The notes beneath the pieces were generated by a model. That model had not been told where the DNA came from. It did no database searches and saw nothing but the letters and a program-made list of their open reading frames with translations. This document shows, in pieces, positions 1-9,235 of a DNA stretch of 60,125 bases. Every line of letters starts with the position of its first letter. Position 1 is the first letter of the stretch. Source of the stretch: Pygmaiobacter massiliensis (GTDB lineage: Bacteria > Bacillota > Clostridia > Oscillospirales > Ruminococcaceae); contig JALFTI010000005.1 in NCBI GenBank assembly GCA_022778585.1, positions 1 through 60,125 on the forward strand. The letters run 5' to 3'. The position numbers and the translations under genes were made by a program.

Positions 1-120
1 AGCAGTTTTCTTCTGCTCTAGGGTTCCGTTAAGCTTCTCACATATTGTTTAATTTTCAAGGTCCTGATGGCTTTTGCAAGCCAATTCTGCGCCGCCGCTC
101 TCGCGGTGTTGCAAGAATTT
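1..120 (-). promoter_or_regulatory. probable rRNA operon leader
   Basis: Read on the minus strand this stretch carries a segment (about positions 30-60) resembling the conserved CTTGAAAA-TTAAACA element found just ahead of 16S and 23S genes in Firmicutes. It lies directly downstream of two strong promoters that point off the left edge. The rRNA genes themselves would be outside the window, so this is inferred from leader and promoters only. No protein-coding gene is credible here. Confidence 0.6.
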
Positions 121-149
121 ATTATACACACTCGAAGCTTACTTGTCAA
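121..149 (-). promoter_or_regulatory. rRNA-type promoter P2
   Basis: On the minus strand a perfect -35 TTGACA (144-149) is followed by a 17-nt spacer and a perfect -10 TATAAT (121-126). It is the downstream member of a tandem pair and fires leftward, out of the window. Confidence 0.85.
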
Positions 150-240
150 GAGTTTTTTCTAAACTTTTTTCGAAGTTTATTTCTCACTCTCAAGGCCATT
201 CGCCTTTTGTGTGTCGCCGTCCGTTCGAGACAGCTTATAT

Positions 241-269
241 ATAATATCATCTGGACAAGCGTTTGTCAA
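241..269 (-). promoter_or_regulatory. rRNA-type promoter P1
   Basis: On the minus strand TTGACA (264-269), a 17-nt spacer and TATTAT (241-246). It lies about 120 bp upstream of P2 in the same orientation, the usual tandem P1-P2 layout of rrn operons. Confidence 0.8.
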
Positions 270-483
270 CTTCTTTTTTGGAAAAATTTGAATTTTTTTA
301 AAACGCTTTTGCGGCTCCTTTTTGTGCTTATTATATATGTATTATATATACTTTTACTTTTTTGCAATTTTCAACACTTTATACTCCACAACACAAGCCG
401 TGTTGTTTTTTGCTATTGCCTTTTTTACAGTCCGGGTGTATGATTATGGCTGTTTGAAACGGTTCACAGAGGAGGAGTTACTT

Positions 484-1257
484 TTGCTGCTGTGTGTCAA
501 TATTGGCAATTTCAATATCCGGGTGGCCGGGTATGAAGGAACTCATCAGCTGTTTCGCTCGCAGCTGCGGACCGATCCGATGAAGACAGCCGATGAGTAC
601 GCCATTGGGCTGAAAAACTTGCTGAGTCTGTACGGCCTTGGCACCGAAAAGCTTACCGGAGGCATTATTAGTTGTGTGCATCCAGCCATGGTATCTTGCT
701 TGCGCAACGCTATTCGCCTTTTGCGGGATGTGCGGGTATTAACCGTGGGGCCCGGCTTAAAAACAGGGCTGAATATCCGAATTGACAACCCTGCCGAACT
801 GGGAGCAGATATTGTAGCCAGTGCCGCCGCTGTGCGTGCTCGCTACCCCGTACCTGCTTTAATAATCAACTTTGACACCGCCATTACATTGATGGGGTTG
901 GACGCAGGCGGAGCTTTGGTTGGCGGCTGTATTGCCCCGGGAATTAAACTTTCTTTGGAAGCACTTACCTCCCATGCGGCGCAATTGCCCCAGATTGATC
1001 TTAACCAGGACCCCAAAAGCGTAGTTGGCACCAATACGGTGCAAAGCATGGAAGCCGGGCTGATTTTGGGCAATGCCTGTATGATAGACGGATTGATTGA
1101 CCGGTTTGCTCCCCTTTTGGGCGGTCAGCCTACCGTTGTCGCCACAGGGGATTTTTGCCGGCAGATTGCCCGCCACTGCCGCCATACCATCCACTGCGAA
1201 GAAGATTTGATCTGTGATGGTCTTGCGCTGATTTGGCAAAAAAACAATAAGGTGTGA
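484..1257 (+). CDS. divergent type III pantothenate kinase (CoaX-like)
   Basis: About 257 aa. The fold matches CoaX, which phosphorylates pantothenate in the first step of CoA synthesis. Conserved: AELGAD, GGCIAP and the GTNTVQSMEAG segment. Altered: the phosphate-binding motif DxGNT reads NIGNF, and the usual DFGTATT reads NFDTAIT. A working kinase is therefore uncertain; a non-catalytic paralogue is possible. I chose the TTG at 484 because GAGGAG lies 6-8 nt upstream and translation from it begins just before the first motif; an open frame continues upstream to 322 but encodes non-native-looking residues. The ECF transporter gene follows on the same strand. Confidence 0.75.
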   Translation: MLLCVNIGNFNIRVAGYEGTHQLFRSQLRTDPMKTADEYAIGLKNLLSLYGLGTEKLTGGIISCVHPAMVSCLRNAIRLLRDVRVLTVGPGLKTGLNIRIDNPAELGADIVASAAAVRARYPVPALIINFDTAITLMGLDAGGALVGGCIAPGIKLSLEALTSHAAQLPQIDLNQDPKSVVGTNTVQSMEAGLILGNACMIDGLIDRFAPLLGGQPTVVATGDFCRQIARHCRHTIHCEEDLICDGLALIWQKNNKV

Positions 1258-1455
1258 CCGCGGCGCATAAGCGCTTAAGGCGCGCTTTGCCCGGCAGAGA
1301 ACAAGGCAGTGGCCTTTGGCTGCGCGTTGAAACAAAACCGGGCGCCGGCGTTTTTGCCGCGTTTACATAGCGAGCACTCGGCTCGCACCGGGAATTTCCC
1401 GCATTTTAAGTTTGCGCTGTATCCGCACAGGCGGAACAGCAGCAAGGAGGAAAAC
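1258..1455 (+). other. 198-nt GC-rich gap without a recognised gene
   Basis: The frame of the transporter gene is open through here, but a strong ribosome site (AAGGAGG) next to the ATG at 1456 argues that translation starts there. No riboswitch class was recognised. Confidence 0.5.
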
Positions 1456-2028
1456 ATGAAAAATCGCAATACTAAACAGGTGGTAGGCGTTGGTCTGTTC
1501 ACCGCAATCGTCGTTGTACTGCAGCTGCTGGGTTCTTTTATTAAGCTGGGCCCCTTCTCTATTTCGCTTGTGTTGGTTCCCATTGTGGTGGGCGCTGCCT
1601 TATACGGCTACAAAGCCGGCGCATGGCTGGGTTTTGTATTTGGGTTGGCTGTACTGCTTTCGGGCGACGCCGCTTTGTTTATGACTATCAATGTGCCGGG
1701 CACCCTGATTACGGTGTTGGCCAAGGGCACGCTGGCCGGTTTGCTTTCCGGCCTGTGCTATAAGCTGGTGGAAAAGTTTAACCCCACCCTGGCAGTTACT
1801 GTATCTGCCGTAGTTTGCCCCATTGTTAATACCGGCGTTTTTCTTTTGGGGTGCGTCGTTTTCTTTATGGATACCATTGAAGGCTGGGCTGCTGCTTCCG
1901 GTTATGCCAGTGCGGGCGCTTACCTGGTTGTGGCTATGGTTGGTTTCAACTTCCTGTTGGAGCTTTTGGCCAATATTCTGTTGGGACCGGTTATTGTTCG
2001 GTTGATTGGTTTGGGCAAAAAGAACTAA
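1456..2028 (+). CDS. ECF transporter S-component
   Basis: 190 aa, very hydrophobic, with about five or six membrane segments and a short basic N-terminus, as in the substrate-binding S-components of energy-coupling-factor vitamin importers. S-components share the ATPase/EcfT module encoded elsewhere. Starts at ATG 1456, 6 nt after AAGGAGG. Because it follows a CoaX-like gene in the same direction, pantothenate is a plausible substrate, but that is inferred from neighbourhood only. A strong terminator closes the unit at 2105-2137. Confidence 0.8.
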   Translation: MKNRNTKQVVGVGLFTAIVVVLQLLGSFIKLGPFSISLVLVPIVVGAALYGYKAGAWLGFVFGLAVLLSGDAALFMTINVPGTLITVLAKGTLAGLLSGLCYKLVEKFNPTLAVTVSAVVCPIVNTGVFLLGCVVFFMDTIEGWAAASGYASAGAYLVVAMVGFNFLLELLANILLGPVIVRLIGLGKKN

Positions 2029-2104
2029 ACCTTATAAGTTATACGAGCCGCTTTATCCTTTCCATAAGGCGTCTGAAAGCGCGGATACCCTTTGTTATAT
2101 GGCT

Positions 2105-2137
2105 AAAAAAGACAGCGAACTTTTCGCTGTCTTTTTT
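2105..2137 (+). terminator. rho-independent terminator after the ECF gene
   Basis: Stem GACAGCGAA / TTCGCTGTC with a 3-nt loop, flanked by A6 and T6 runs, 77 nt after the stop codon. Confidence 0.9.
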
Positions 2138-2570
2138 GTTTTATCTTTATGTATTTCATTTTCCATGAAGGCACTGCCTTTTTGAGAAAATAGATCCCCT
2201 TTTCGCTTTCATAACAAGTTCATCGGGATTAGAGAGTGTTTTTTGCCTAAGTTTTTATTTTGAGGATTACCCCATAGATAATGGGCTGCGTTTTTTCAAT
2301 ATTTATCCTATTTGTATTTTTTATAAAAATATAACTATTTTCTCTGTAAAATTTCACCTGTTATGCCCCACAAATTTGGGATTTAAGACCGGTTTTCTTT
2401 AAAAGAAGCGTCTGCTTTTACCTTTTTTCGAAAGAATAGTCTGTCAAACTTTTTGTTAAGTTCTTTTTTAAAGAAATATTATATTTTGTTGGCACCTTTG
2501 CAAGCAGCGATTGCATCTTTACAGCACTAGACGAACAGGAACGATTATCCAGCCATTTTAATAAATAAAA
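2138..2570. other. AT-rich intergenic stretch
   Basis: No credible reading frame, RNA gene or repeat was seen in these 430 bases between two convergent transcription units. Confidence 0.6.
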
Positions 2571-2600
2571 ACCAGCTGCACCAAAGTCTGTGCAGCTGGT
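2571..2600 (-). terminator. bidirectional terminator of the PatB gene
   Basis: Inverted repeat ACCAGCTGCAC / GTGCAGCTGGT with an 8-nt loop. On the minus strand it ends in a T-rich run about 90 nt after the PatB stop; on the plus strand it is followed by TTTT. Confidence 0.85.
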
Positions 2601-2691
2601 TTTATCTCAATTTTATATCACTATATATTACTATTTGTATAATATGTGTATATTTTTCTGTACGGTTAAATCGAACAATTGTCCTTTCTCA

Positions 2692-3858
2692 TTAAACCAT
2701 CGCACGCTTAAGCGCATCCAAAGCTTTTTGCAGCTGGCTGCGGGGACAGGCCACATTCATTCTAAAATAGCCGCTTCCATTGTAATCACTGGCTGGATTC
2801 ACCAAAACACCCTGGCTAACCATACGCTGAATATTCTCTTCATCTGAGCGGCCGGTACTATAAAACTGCACCCACAAAGTATAGGTTGCCTGCGGTAGCG
2901 TACAGCGCAGCATAGGAATCTGCTGGTCTATATACTGTTTGGCATAAACCATATTGGCCCTAATATAGGAAAGCAGCTGATCTGCATAGTCCGCTCCCTG
3001 ACGGTAAGCCGCAATGGTAGCTTCCACCGTAAAGGTATTGGGCAGGTTATAATGGCTCATTTGGGAAATTTGGGCGTATTCCTTCCCCAGTTGTTTATTG
3101 TAAATAACCGAATAACCGCACCGCAGCCCGGCCAAATTGAAGGTTTTACTGGGCCCATAAACCGACACCGAATGTTCATGCGCATAGTCGGAAACCTGCG
3201 AAAAACTCAAATGCTCGAGAGGTTTAAAAGCAAAATCGGACCAGATCTCATCGGCCACCACCAACACCTGATACCGGCTGCACAACTCTGCCAGCTGCAA
3301 AAGTTCCGGTTTTGTCCAAACCCTGCCAGTGGGGTTATGGGGCGAGCAGAACAGGAAACAGCGGATTTTTTCGGTTTGAATGCAGCGCTCCATATCGGCA
3401 AAATCCATCCGCCAAACACCGTCTTCATCCTGCACCAACGGGCTTTTTACCAATCTGCGCTGCGCATTTTTTATGGCAGCTGTAAACCCGTTGTAGTTTG
3501 GGGTGTTTACCAGAATACCATCCCCGGGCTGGGTGGAAAGCAGCATGGCGGTTACCGCCGCTCCCACAGTGGTGTTTTCATCACGAATGCAGTCGGCGGT
3601 CAGGTCTTGAATGCCAAACCGTGTTTTTCTCCAATGAATAATGGCGTCGTAATATTCCTGGCCGGGAGAAAAATACCCAAAGGTGGGCTGCTGTATACGC
3701 TTATGCAGTGCATCCAGCACACAGTCCGGGGTAGCAAAATCCATATCGGCAATCCACATAGGAATCGGTTCTACCCCTGCAGGAAGCGTAAAATTCGGCT
3801 GGTCCCATTTTTTGGAAAAGCCTCGCCGGTCAATGATACGGTCAAAATTATACTGCAT
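2692..3858 (-). CDS. patB: PLP-dependent C-S lyase / aminotransferase, MalY/PatB family
   Basis: 388 aa, full length for fold-type I PLP enzymes of the MalY/PatB group, which cleave cystathionine or cysteine conjugates to a thiol, pyruvate and ammonia. Visible marks: N-terminal GVEPIPMWIADMDF, a substrate segment CSPHNPTGRVW near residue 170, the aspartate of VADEIWSDF, and the PLP lysine in GPSKTFNLAGLR around residue 235. Preceded by GGAGGC a few bases before the ATG. It appears to be a single-gene unit with its own terminator. Family members sometimes also regulate maltose genes; nothing here suggests that. Confidence 0.9.
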   Translation of the reverse strand: MQYNFDRIIDRRGFSKKWDQPNFTLPAGVEPIPMWIADMDFATPDCVLDALHKRIQQPTFGYFSPGQEYYDAIIHWRKTRFGIQDLTADCIRDENTTVGAAVTAMLLSTQPGDGILVNTPNYNGFTAAIKNAQRRLVKSPLVQDEDGVWRMDFADMERCIQTEKIRCFLFCSPHNPTGRVWTKPELLQLAELCSRYQVLVVADEIWSDFAFKPLEHLSFSQVSDYAHEHSVSVYGPSKTFNLAGLRCGYSVIYNKQLGKEYAQISQMSHYNLPNTFTVEATIAAYRQGADYADQLLSYIRANMVYAKQYIDQQIPMLRCTLPQATYTLWVQFYSTGRSDEENIQRMVSQGVLVNPASDYNGSGYFRMNVACPRSQLQKALDALKRAMV

Positions 3859-4070
3859 AGTTTCAGCCTCCCTTTGTGTTTGATGCTAACACACCTTTTT
3901 CTATTTTTCAATCACCTATCGTTTCGATATCTTCCCGCCTTTTTGCAGGAAAATATTTTGGCTCTTTGCAGCTGCTTGAAAAACTACTTCTTCACTTTGA
4001 TATTTTCTTTTTCCTGAAAAGCCAAAAACCCCGCTCTCTTTCAGGATGAACGCCGTTATCTGCCAGATTA

Positions 4071-4457
4071 TTAAGGCCGTTCCCATTGACCGGTCGCCTC
4101 ATTTTTCTGCAAAACCAGCTCGCAGCCTCCATCTGAACGGTTAAAATAAATTTCCCGGTCTGTTTCGTCCAGCTGCAGCTTAAATTCGCTGTTTGCCCCT
4201 ATGCTGCCATTTGGCCCGCCAAAAGCGCGGTAAAAGTTCAGGTAATGAGGTTTGACTCCACCGCCTTTATCCTGGAATCCTCGGGTGTAACCCATGGAAG
4301 TACTGCATCCCACCTGCATGGTAATCCCGGTTCCATCCTCCGAAACGCTATAATCTACCAGATAAACACTTTCCATTTCCAGAAAGCCAAAACCAACCAG
4401 ATAAAAGCCCGCGACACACAGCACCAAAACAGCCAATACTGCAACTCTTTTTTTCAT
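4071..4457 (-). CDS. small secreted or membrane-anchored protein of unknown function
   Basis: 128 aa. One N-terminal hydrophobic segment (residues 5-27) follows a KKR start, so it is exported or anchored. The rest is soluble, rich in Gly/Asp/Asn, and contains MGYTRGF, KPHYLNFYRAFGG and a C-terminal ELVLQKNEATGQW. I do not recognise a named family. It stands alone between PatB and the ABC operon on the same strand; no terminator was seen right after it. Confidence 0.65.
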   Translation of the reverse strand: MKKRVAVLAVLVLCVAGFYLVGFGFLEMESVYLVDYSVSEDGTGITMQVGCSTSMGYTRGFQDKGGGVKPHYLNFYRAFGGPNGSIGANSEFKLQLDETDREIYFNRSDGGCELVLQKNEATGQWERP

Positions 4458-4610
4458 ACTGCTGCCCCCAGTTTTATTTATTTTATATCATCATACCATG
4501 GAATGCCGGGCAGATAAATAGGAATACAACTACAGCGAAAACCATTCTCCCGCTTTTCCCTTTTTTCAATACCGTACTTTTTATCCCGTCCAGTCTGTTT
4601 GGGCGGATAT

Positions 4611-4652
4611 AAAAAGGGTACAGCGCGCATTCTATGTCGGCTGTACCTTTTT
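4611..4652 (-). terminator. terminator at the end of the ABC/PHP/HAD operon
   Basis: GGTACAG / CTGTACC stem with a 17-nt loop, flanked by A5 and T5 runs, so it works in both directions. It lies about 140 nt after the HAD gene. Confidence 0.7.
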
Positions 4653-4789
4653 ATCTGTTTTTGTTGATTGCTGTTGATACTGCATCTTATTTTTGCAGCG
4701 TATCGCTCTTGCAGGCAAATTTTGTTTTTCTTCCTACACGGCATAATACCAGCCAAATGGAGCACCAAACTGTTTTGCCTTTTTTCGTT

Positions 4790-5502
4790 TCACACCAGGG
4801 TCAATAATTCCTGCAGCGACCGAATCTGCCACTGGGCACCGTCCGGCAATTTTTCTTCCCCTCTGGGCCGATAAAATATCCCCAATACCCCGCTGTTTTG
4901 GGCAAAGCGCATATCGTTTACCGAATCTCCCACCATTGCAACCTGTTGGGGGGGTAGGTGGTATTTCTCACAAAACTGTTGGGCTGCTTCTGGATCGGGT
5001 TTCGGCCTTTGCAGCCGGTCTGCAGAATAAATTGCCGAAAAAAACGAACAAAGTCCCAGTTTTTCCAGCGCATGCAGGGTGGGTGCATAGTTATCGGAGG
5101 TGACCACCCCCAATACAAGTCCTCTTTTTTTAAGCTGCACAAACAGTTTTGGTAGCGCTTCTTCCGTGGGGATTACAAGACTGTCCTGCTGGCAGGACCG
5201 CTCCAAAAAACAAGCGGCGCTTTCGGCCAGTTTTTCGTCCAACAAAAACCATGTTCCTGTGCTACCCGCTTCCAGGCTTCTACAATATCCCGGTTCGTAC
5301 CCGCTACCACCAGCGATTCTTCCAGAAGCCTTCCATCCTGAAAACCAGCTGCCCTGCAAAGCTGTTCGGTCAGCTGTAAGTTTTCCCTACCGGCCAGACG
5401 CCGCGCCAGGCAGCAGCAGGTCCGCCGGATGGGCGTGCGCCAAAAATCGGCCAGGTTTACCAGTGTATCATCTTTATCAAACAAAATGCCTGTAATCTTC
5501 AT
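4790..5502 (-). pseudogene. frameshifted HAD-family phosphatase
   Basis: The gene starts at 5502 with MKITGILFDKDDTL (motif I, nucleophile Asp). It runs in one frame to about 5245 and continues in a second frame to 4790, where motif II (VVTSDN), the motif III lysine (RPKPDPE) and motif IV (GDSVNDM) are found. The two halves join smoothly only if one base is changed in the A5 run at 5244-5248. Together they make a normal phosphoglycolate-phosphatase-like protein of about 236 aa. It is translationally coupled to the PHP gene (stop 5507, start 5502). It is either a true frameshift or a homopolymer sequencing error. Confidence 0.8.
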
Positions 5503-5506
5503 GGCA

Positions 5507-6502
5507 TTACCCTTTCTCAGGCGTTAAAAACAGCGGGTTTGTCCAGGCAACTTTCCCCTGCCAATCCACACACTCTGCCCGCACATAGGTCTCTTTCCCA
5601 TGAAGCAAAAGGGTGGCACTTTGCAGCCCATCTCTGTTTTGCGCTATAAAGGTTTCACCTGCAGCCAGATACCCCCCGCAGATAAAGTTAATTCTCTCGC
5701 ATGCGCTGCAGTGAAGGTATACCTGGTTATTTTTTACACCAAACCCATAAATTTTAGGACCGCTTGACGAGTAGAATTCTCCGTTTAGCATGGCCTGCAA
5801 AATACTTTCCCGGCTGAACTTTTCGCTGAACACCTCAATCCATCCGCCTAAACAGTCATCAAAAAGCCCGTTATTGTGATTATCATCTGAAGCGAATGCG
5901 TAAAGCTTTTTGCCGCGGCGCAAAGCCAAATCCCAAAAGGTGGTATCCGCTCCGGTACCGCTTTCATTCACTGTACCATAATTATAAATTTCCAGCGCCC
6001 AAATGCCATCCAAATCCAGCACTTCGTCTGGTTCCACCCGGCTCCAGATGGGATGGTTATAGGTCACCAAGCAGCCGCGGCTGCGCAGCTGGTCGCAAAG
6101 TTTTTGTGCCTGCTTTGCACCATCCCAGCTTCCTTCGCAGCAGGCGGGGGTTAATCGTTCCATATGGGTAAAATGTTCCCTGGCCGCCTGCTGCATGGAC
6201 TTGGTACCCAAAATGCCGTTCATGTGGTGGCATTTCAGCCTTTTTTCCCCATCTTCTGCAAACAAATTGGCCGAAGCTTCCAGGCCCGGAAAAATAAGAA
6301 AATCTTCCCGGTCCAGCTGCTGCGAATGGTCGGTATAAAGGTCATGTTCACTTAGGCAAAGAAAATGGTATCCGTGACTGCGGTAAAGCTGGGCCGCCTG
6401 GCAGGCAGTGAGATGTCCGTCGGACAAAACGGTATGGCTGTGCAGGTTCCCCTTATAAGCTGCTCGGCCCTCCGGCAGCTGCATCTGATCTTTCCATTTC
6501 AT
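5507..6502 (-). CDS. PHP-domain metal-dependent phosphoesterase
   Basis: 331 aa. The N-terminal PHP motif GNLHSHTVLSDG, then SEHDLYT and a later TYNHPIW and ASDDNHN supply the metal-binding His/Asp set of a PHP phosphoesterase. The C-terminal ~90 residues look like a separate beta-rich part. ATG at 6502 has GGAG 8 nt upstream and lies 4 nt after the stop of the ABC ATPase, so it is co-translated with the importer. Together with the HAD gene it suggests the imported compound is a phosphate ester that is dephosphorylated inside the cell; that role is inferred. Confidence 0.8.
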   Translation of the reverse strand: MKWKDQMQLPEGRAAYKGNLHSHTVLSDGHLTACQAAQLYRSHGYHFLCLSEHDLYTDHSQQLDREDFLIFPGLEASANLFAEDGEKRLKCHHMNGILGTKSMQQAAREHFTHMERLTPACCEGSWDGAKQAQKLCDQLRSRGCLVTYNHPIWSRVEPDEVLDLDGIWALEIYNYGTVNESGTGADTTFWDLALRRGKKLYAFASDDNHNNGLFDDCLGGWIEVFSEKFSRESILQAMLNGEFYSSSGPKIYGFGVKNNQVYLHCSACERINFICGGYLAAGETFIAQNRDGLQSATLLLHGKETYVRAECVDWQGKVAWTNPLFLTPEKG

Positions 6503-6506
6503 AGCC

Positions 6507-7531
6507 TTACTCCTTCTTCCCGGCAATGCTCAGGCAGTCGTGCCGGGGAATTGCCAGGTAAACCTGCTGGCCATCCTCAAACCTGTGAAAGCTGCGGAAT
6601 AAAGCATCTACTCTTAAAACCGTATCTTCTACCTGAACCAGATAGCGCAGTACATTTCCTCTGGGGGTGTTGTGCAGCACACGGCCGGTCAGCAAATAGC
6701 ATCCCTCCGCTTTCTGCTGCTGGGCCGAAATGGCAATCGTCTCCGGGCGAATGGCAACGGTACAGTCTGGAGAAAAGGTATCCTCTACCAGGCGGGAAAA
6801 CACCGAGCCTTCAATTTGATTATAACTGCCGATAAAGCTTGCGGCAAAGGTGGACACAGGCCTTGTATAAACACTTACCGGGCTGCCCGACTGCTCTATT
6901 CTTCCCGCATGAAACATCTCGATCACATCCGACATAACCATGGCCTCATCCTGGTCATGGGTAACAAATATGGTAGTGAGGCCCAGCTCTTTATGAATTT
7001 CGCGAATGCGGGTTTGCAATGCTTTGCGCAGCTTTGCGTCAATGGCTGAAAGCGGTTCATCCAGCAGCAGCACTTTTGGCTGGGTCACAATAGAACGGGC
7101 CAGCGCCACCCGCTGCTGCTGGCCACCGGAAAGATTGGCAGGGTATTCCTTTTCTTTACCGGTTAATTCCACCAGCTCAACCGCCCGCTTTACTTCACGC
7201 TCGATCTCCTCCTGGGGCTTTTTTGCATTTTAAGCCCAAAGGCGATATTCTGTTCCACCGACAAATTGGGAAACAGCGAATATTGCTGAAAAACCATTCC
7301 CACATTCCGGCGGCTAGCTGGCAGGTCGGTCACATCCTGACCATCCAAAAGAATATTGCCCGCACTTACCTGTTCCAGCCCGGCCAGACAGCGCAGCAGG
7401 GTGGACTTTCTGCACCCGGAAGGCCCCAGCAGTGTTACCAGCTGTCCTTTCTCAATGGACAGATTGATCTGATCCAGTACGGTGTTTTCTCCGAAACGCT
7501 TCACCACATTTTGAAATTCAATGTATGCCAT
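6507..7531 (-). pseudogene. frameshifted ABC importer ATPase with damaged Walker A
   Basis: The N-terminal part (7531 to about 7222) has the start MAYIEFQNVVKRFGENTVL and a Q-loop (VGMVFQQYSLFP). The C-terminal part (about 7218 to 6507) has the signature LSGGQQQR, Walker B VLLLDEPLSAIDAK, the switch histidine THDQDEA and a TOBE-like tail. They are in different frames, split at the T6 run 7219-7224. In addition Walker A reads GPSGCRKSTLL: the essential Gly before Lys is Arg (codon at 7409-7411). This is the nucleotide-binding subunit of a spermidine/Fe/phosphonate-type importer. Two independent lesions make true decay more likely than a sequencing slip alone. Confidence 0.85.
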
Positions 7532-7536
7532 ATTTT

Positions 7537-8324
7537 TTATTTCTCCTTTGCATCTCGCTTTTCCAGCTTCATAACCAGCCCGGTTATGACAAATACCACC
7601 AGGAAAATAACCACTACAATAGCGCTGGCAAGTCCGCTGGAGGTAAACATACGGCGGTTTAGGAAAACCTGAATGTTCTGATAGTTGTTGCCGGCGATGT
7701 TATTAGCCAGCACAAAATCTCCAAATACAATACTTTGCGCAAGCAAAGCCGATACCAAAATGCCGGAAAACACATTGGGCAGTACCACTTTCCAGTATGC
7801 GGTGAACTTGCCGCAGCCCAACATTTCAGCTGCCTGAATCAACATGCCAGCATTGATTGCATTCATGCTGTTGCGTATTCCTTGGTAGATATAGGGCAAA
7901 ACCAGAACGGTATAAGCACCAAACAGCATAAGCATGCGGTTTGACAGTAAAGTAGAAGTACCGGAATAGAGCGAAATAATACTAATGGAAAGAATTACCC
8001 CCTGCAATGCATAAGGGATCATACAAACAAACTGCATGATTGCGCCAAGCCTGCGGTTCACCACCAATACCACATACATGGCTAACAGCAAAAGAACAAT
8101 GGTTACCAGCACACTGACTGCACACAAAACCAATGTGCGGCCTATAGAGCCCCAAAACTCCGGGTCAGAAAAAAGCTCTATATAATTGCGCAGCGTAAAG
8201 CCCTGGGGCAAAACATCGGTCTATTCTACAAATAGCGAGTAAATAAGGGTAAGGGCAAACGGTGTAACCAGGTAGATTGCCAGCACTACCAGAAACACCC
8301 GGGAAAACAGACTGCTTTTTTCAT
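7537..8324 (-). pseudogene. ABC importer permease with N-terminal frameshift and amber codon
   Basis: From about 8211 to 7537 the frame codes an intact BPD_transp_1 permease with the EAA-like loop QAAEMLGCGKFTAYWKVVLP. The start ATG at 8324 (overlapping the upstream stop, good GGGGAGG site) leads into the wrong frame. One more A in the A6 run complementary to 8316-8321 would restore a normal first membrane helix. In the restored frame a TAG at 8221-8223 then stands where a Trp (TGG) would fit. So the gene has one frameshift and one nonsense codon. Confidence 0.8.
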
Positions 8325-9181
8325 ACCAGACTCCTCCCCTTTGCCGCGCGGCGGGTAAAATAGCTGCTCACCAGGGTGGCCAAAATCATAAGCAAAATCA
8401 ATACCACTGCAAGTGCGCCGCCGGTGGCTTTATCAATCTGTACATCCCCTTTGTATTTGGAAGTAATCTGTAAAGCAAGCAGCGCATAGTTGTTCATAAC
8501 CAGTGCATAAGCAGTGGCGTAAGCAGCCAAGGCGTTTGCAAACAAAACGCTCAGCGTGCCCAAAATACTGGGTAAAAGGTTTGGAATGGCAATGCGAAAC
8601 CAGTAATCAGCCGGGGTGGCATGCAAAATTGCCGCAGCTTCGCGCCACTGAGGCTGCAGGCCCCTAAATGCCGGCAGCAAAAGCAAGGTAGCCAACGGAA
8701 TTTGAAAATAAATATAAACAAGCATAAGGCCCTGGCCTGAATACAGATCAAAATCTCCTAAAAAGCCAATACCTGCTCTTTGCCCCAACAGGGTTAATAC
8801 ACCGGTATTGCCCATAAGTACCATAAAAGCAAATGCCAGCGGCACACCGGAAAAGTTGGAGGTCATATTGAGCAGCATGGTAAACCGACTGCGCCACACC
8901 TGGCCGCATTCATGACAGGCACGGGCCGCCAAAAAAGCGACCACCAGCCCAATAAGTGCTGAAAAAATACTAATTTTGACGCTGTTTAAAATAGAGGCTT
9001 GGTAGAGTGGGGTGGTAAAAACCTTAATAAAATTTTCAAACCCAAAGGTTCCGCTTGTCTTGCCAATCAAACTGCTCATAACCAACTGGGCCAACGGCAG
9101 CAGCTCATAGCAGACCACCACTGCCAGAAATGGCAAAATGGGCAGATAACCTAAAAGGGTATCTTTTTTTATTTTTCTCAT
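8321..9181 (-). CDS. ABC importer permease
   Basis: 286 aa, about six membrane helices. It belongs to the binding-protein-dependent transport permease family; the cytoplasmic coupling loop is seen as WREAAAILHATPADYWFRIAIP around residues 185-205. It appears intact. It would pair with the damaged second permease and ATPase. Its stop overlaps the start of the next gene by 4 nt (ATGA), and it follows the binding-protein gene after a 54-nt gap containing a strong stem-loop. Confidence 0.88.
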   Translation of the reverse strand: MRKIKKDTLLGYLPILPFLAVVVCYELLPLAQLVMSSLIGKTSGTFGFENFIKVFTTPLYQASILNSVKISIFSALIGLVVAFLAARACHECGQVWRSRFTMLLNMTSNFSGVPLAFAFMVLMGNTGVLTLLGQRAGIGFLGDFDLYSGQGLMLVYIYFQIPLATLLLLPAFRGLQPQWREAAAILHATPADYWFRIAIPNLLPSILGTLSVLFANALAAYATAYALVMNNYALLALQITSKYKGDVQIDKATGGALAVVLILLMILATLVSSYFTRRAAKGRSLV

Positions 9182-9195
9182 TTGTTCATAGTAAA

Positions 9196-9219
9196 GGCGG
9201 CAGTCTTTTGACTGCCGCC
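9196..9219 (-). other. intercistronic stem-loop between binding protein and permease
   Basis: Perfect 10-bp stem GGCGGCAGTC / GACTGCCGCC with a TTTT loop and no U-run on the minus strand. It sits between the binding-protein gene and the first permease, where such stems commonly stabilise the upstream message so that the binding protein is made in excess. Confidence 0.7.
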
Positions 9220-9235
9220 CATTCCTTTCTTCAAA

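Noticed and set aside
45-443. 132-codon open frame at the left edge
   Set aside because: It lies over the rRNA promoters and leader and has no ribosome site or protein-like composition.
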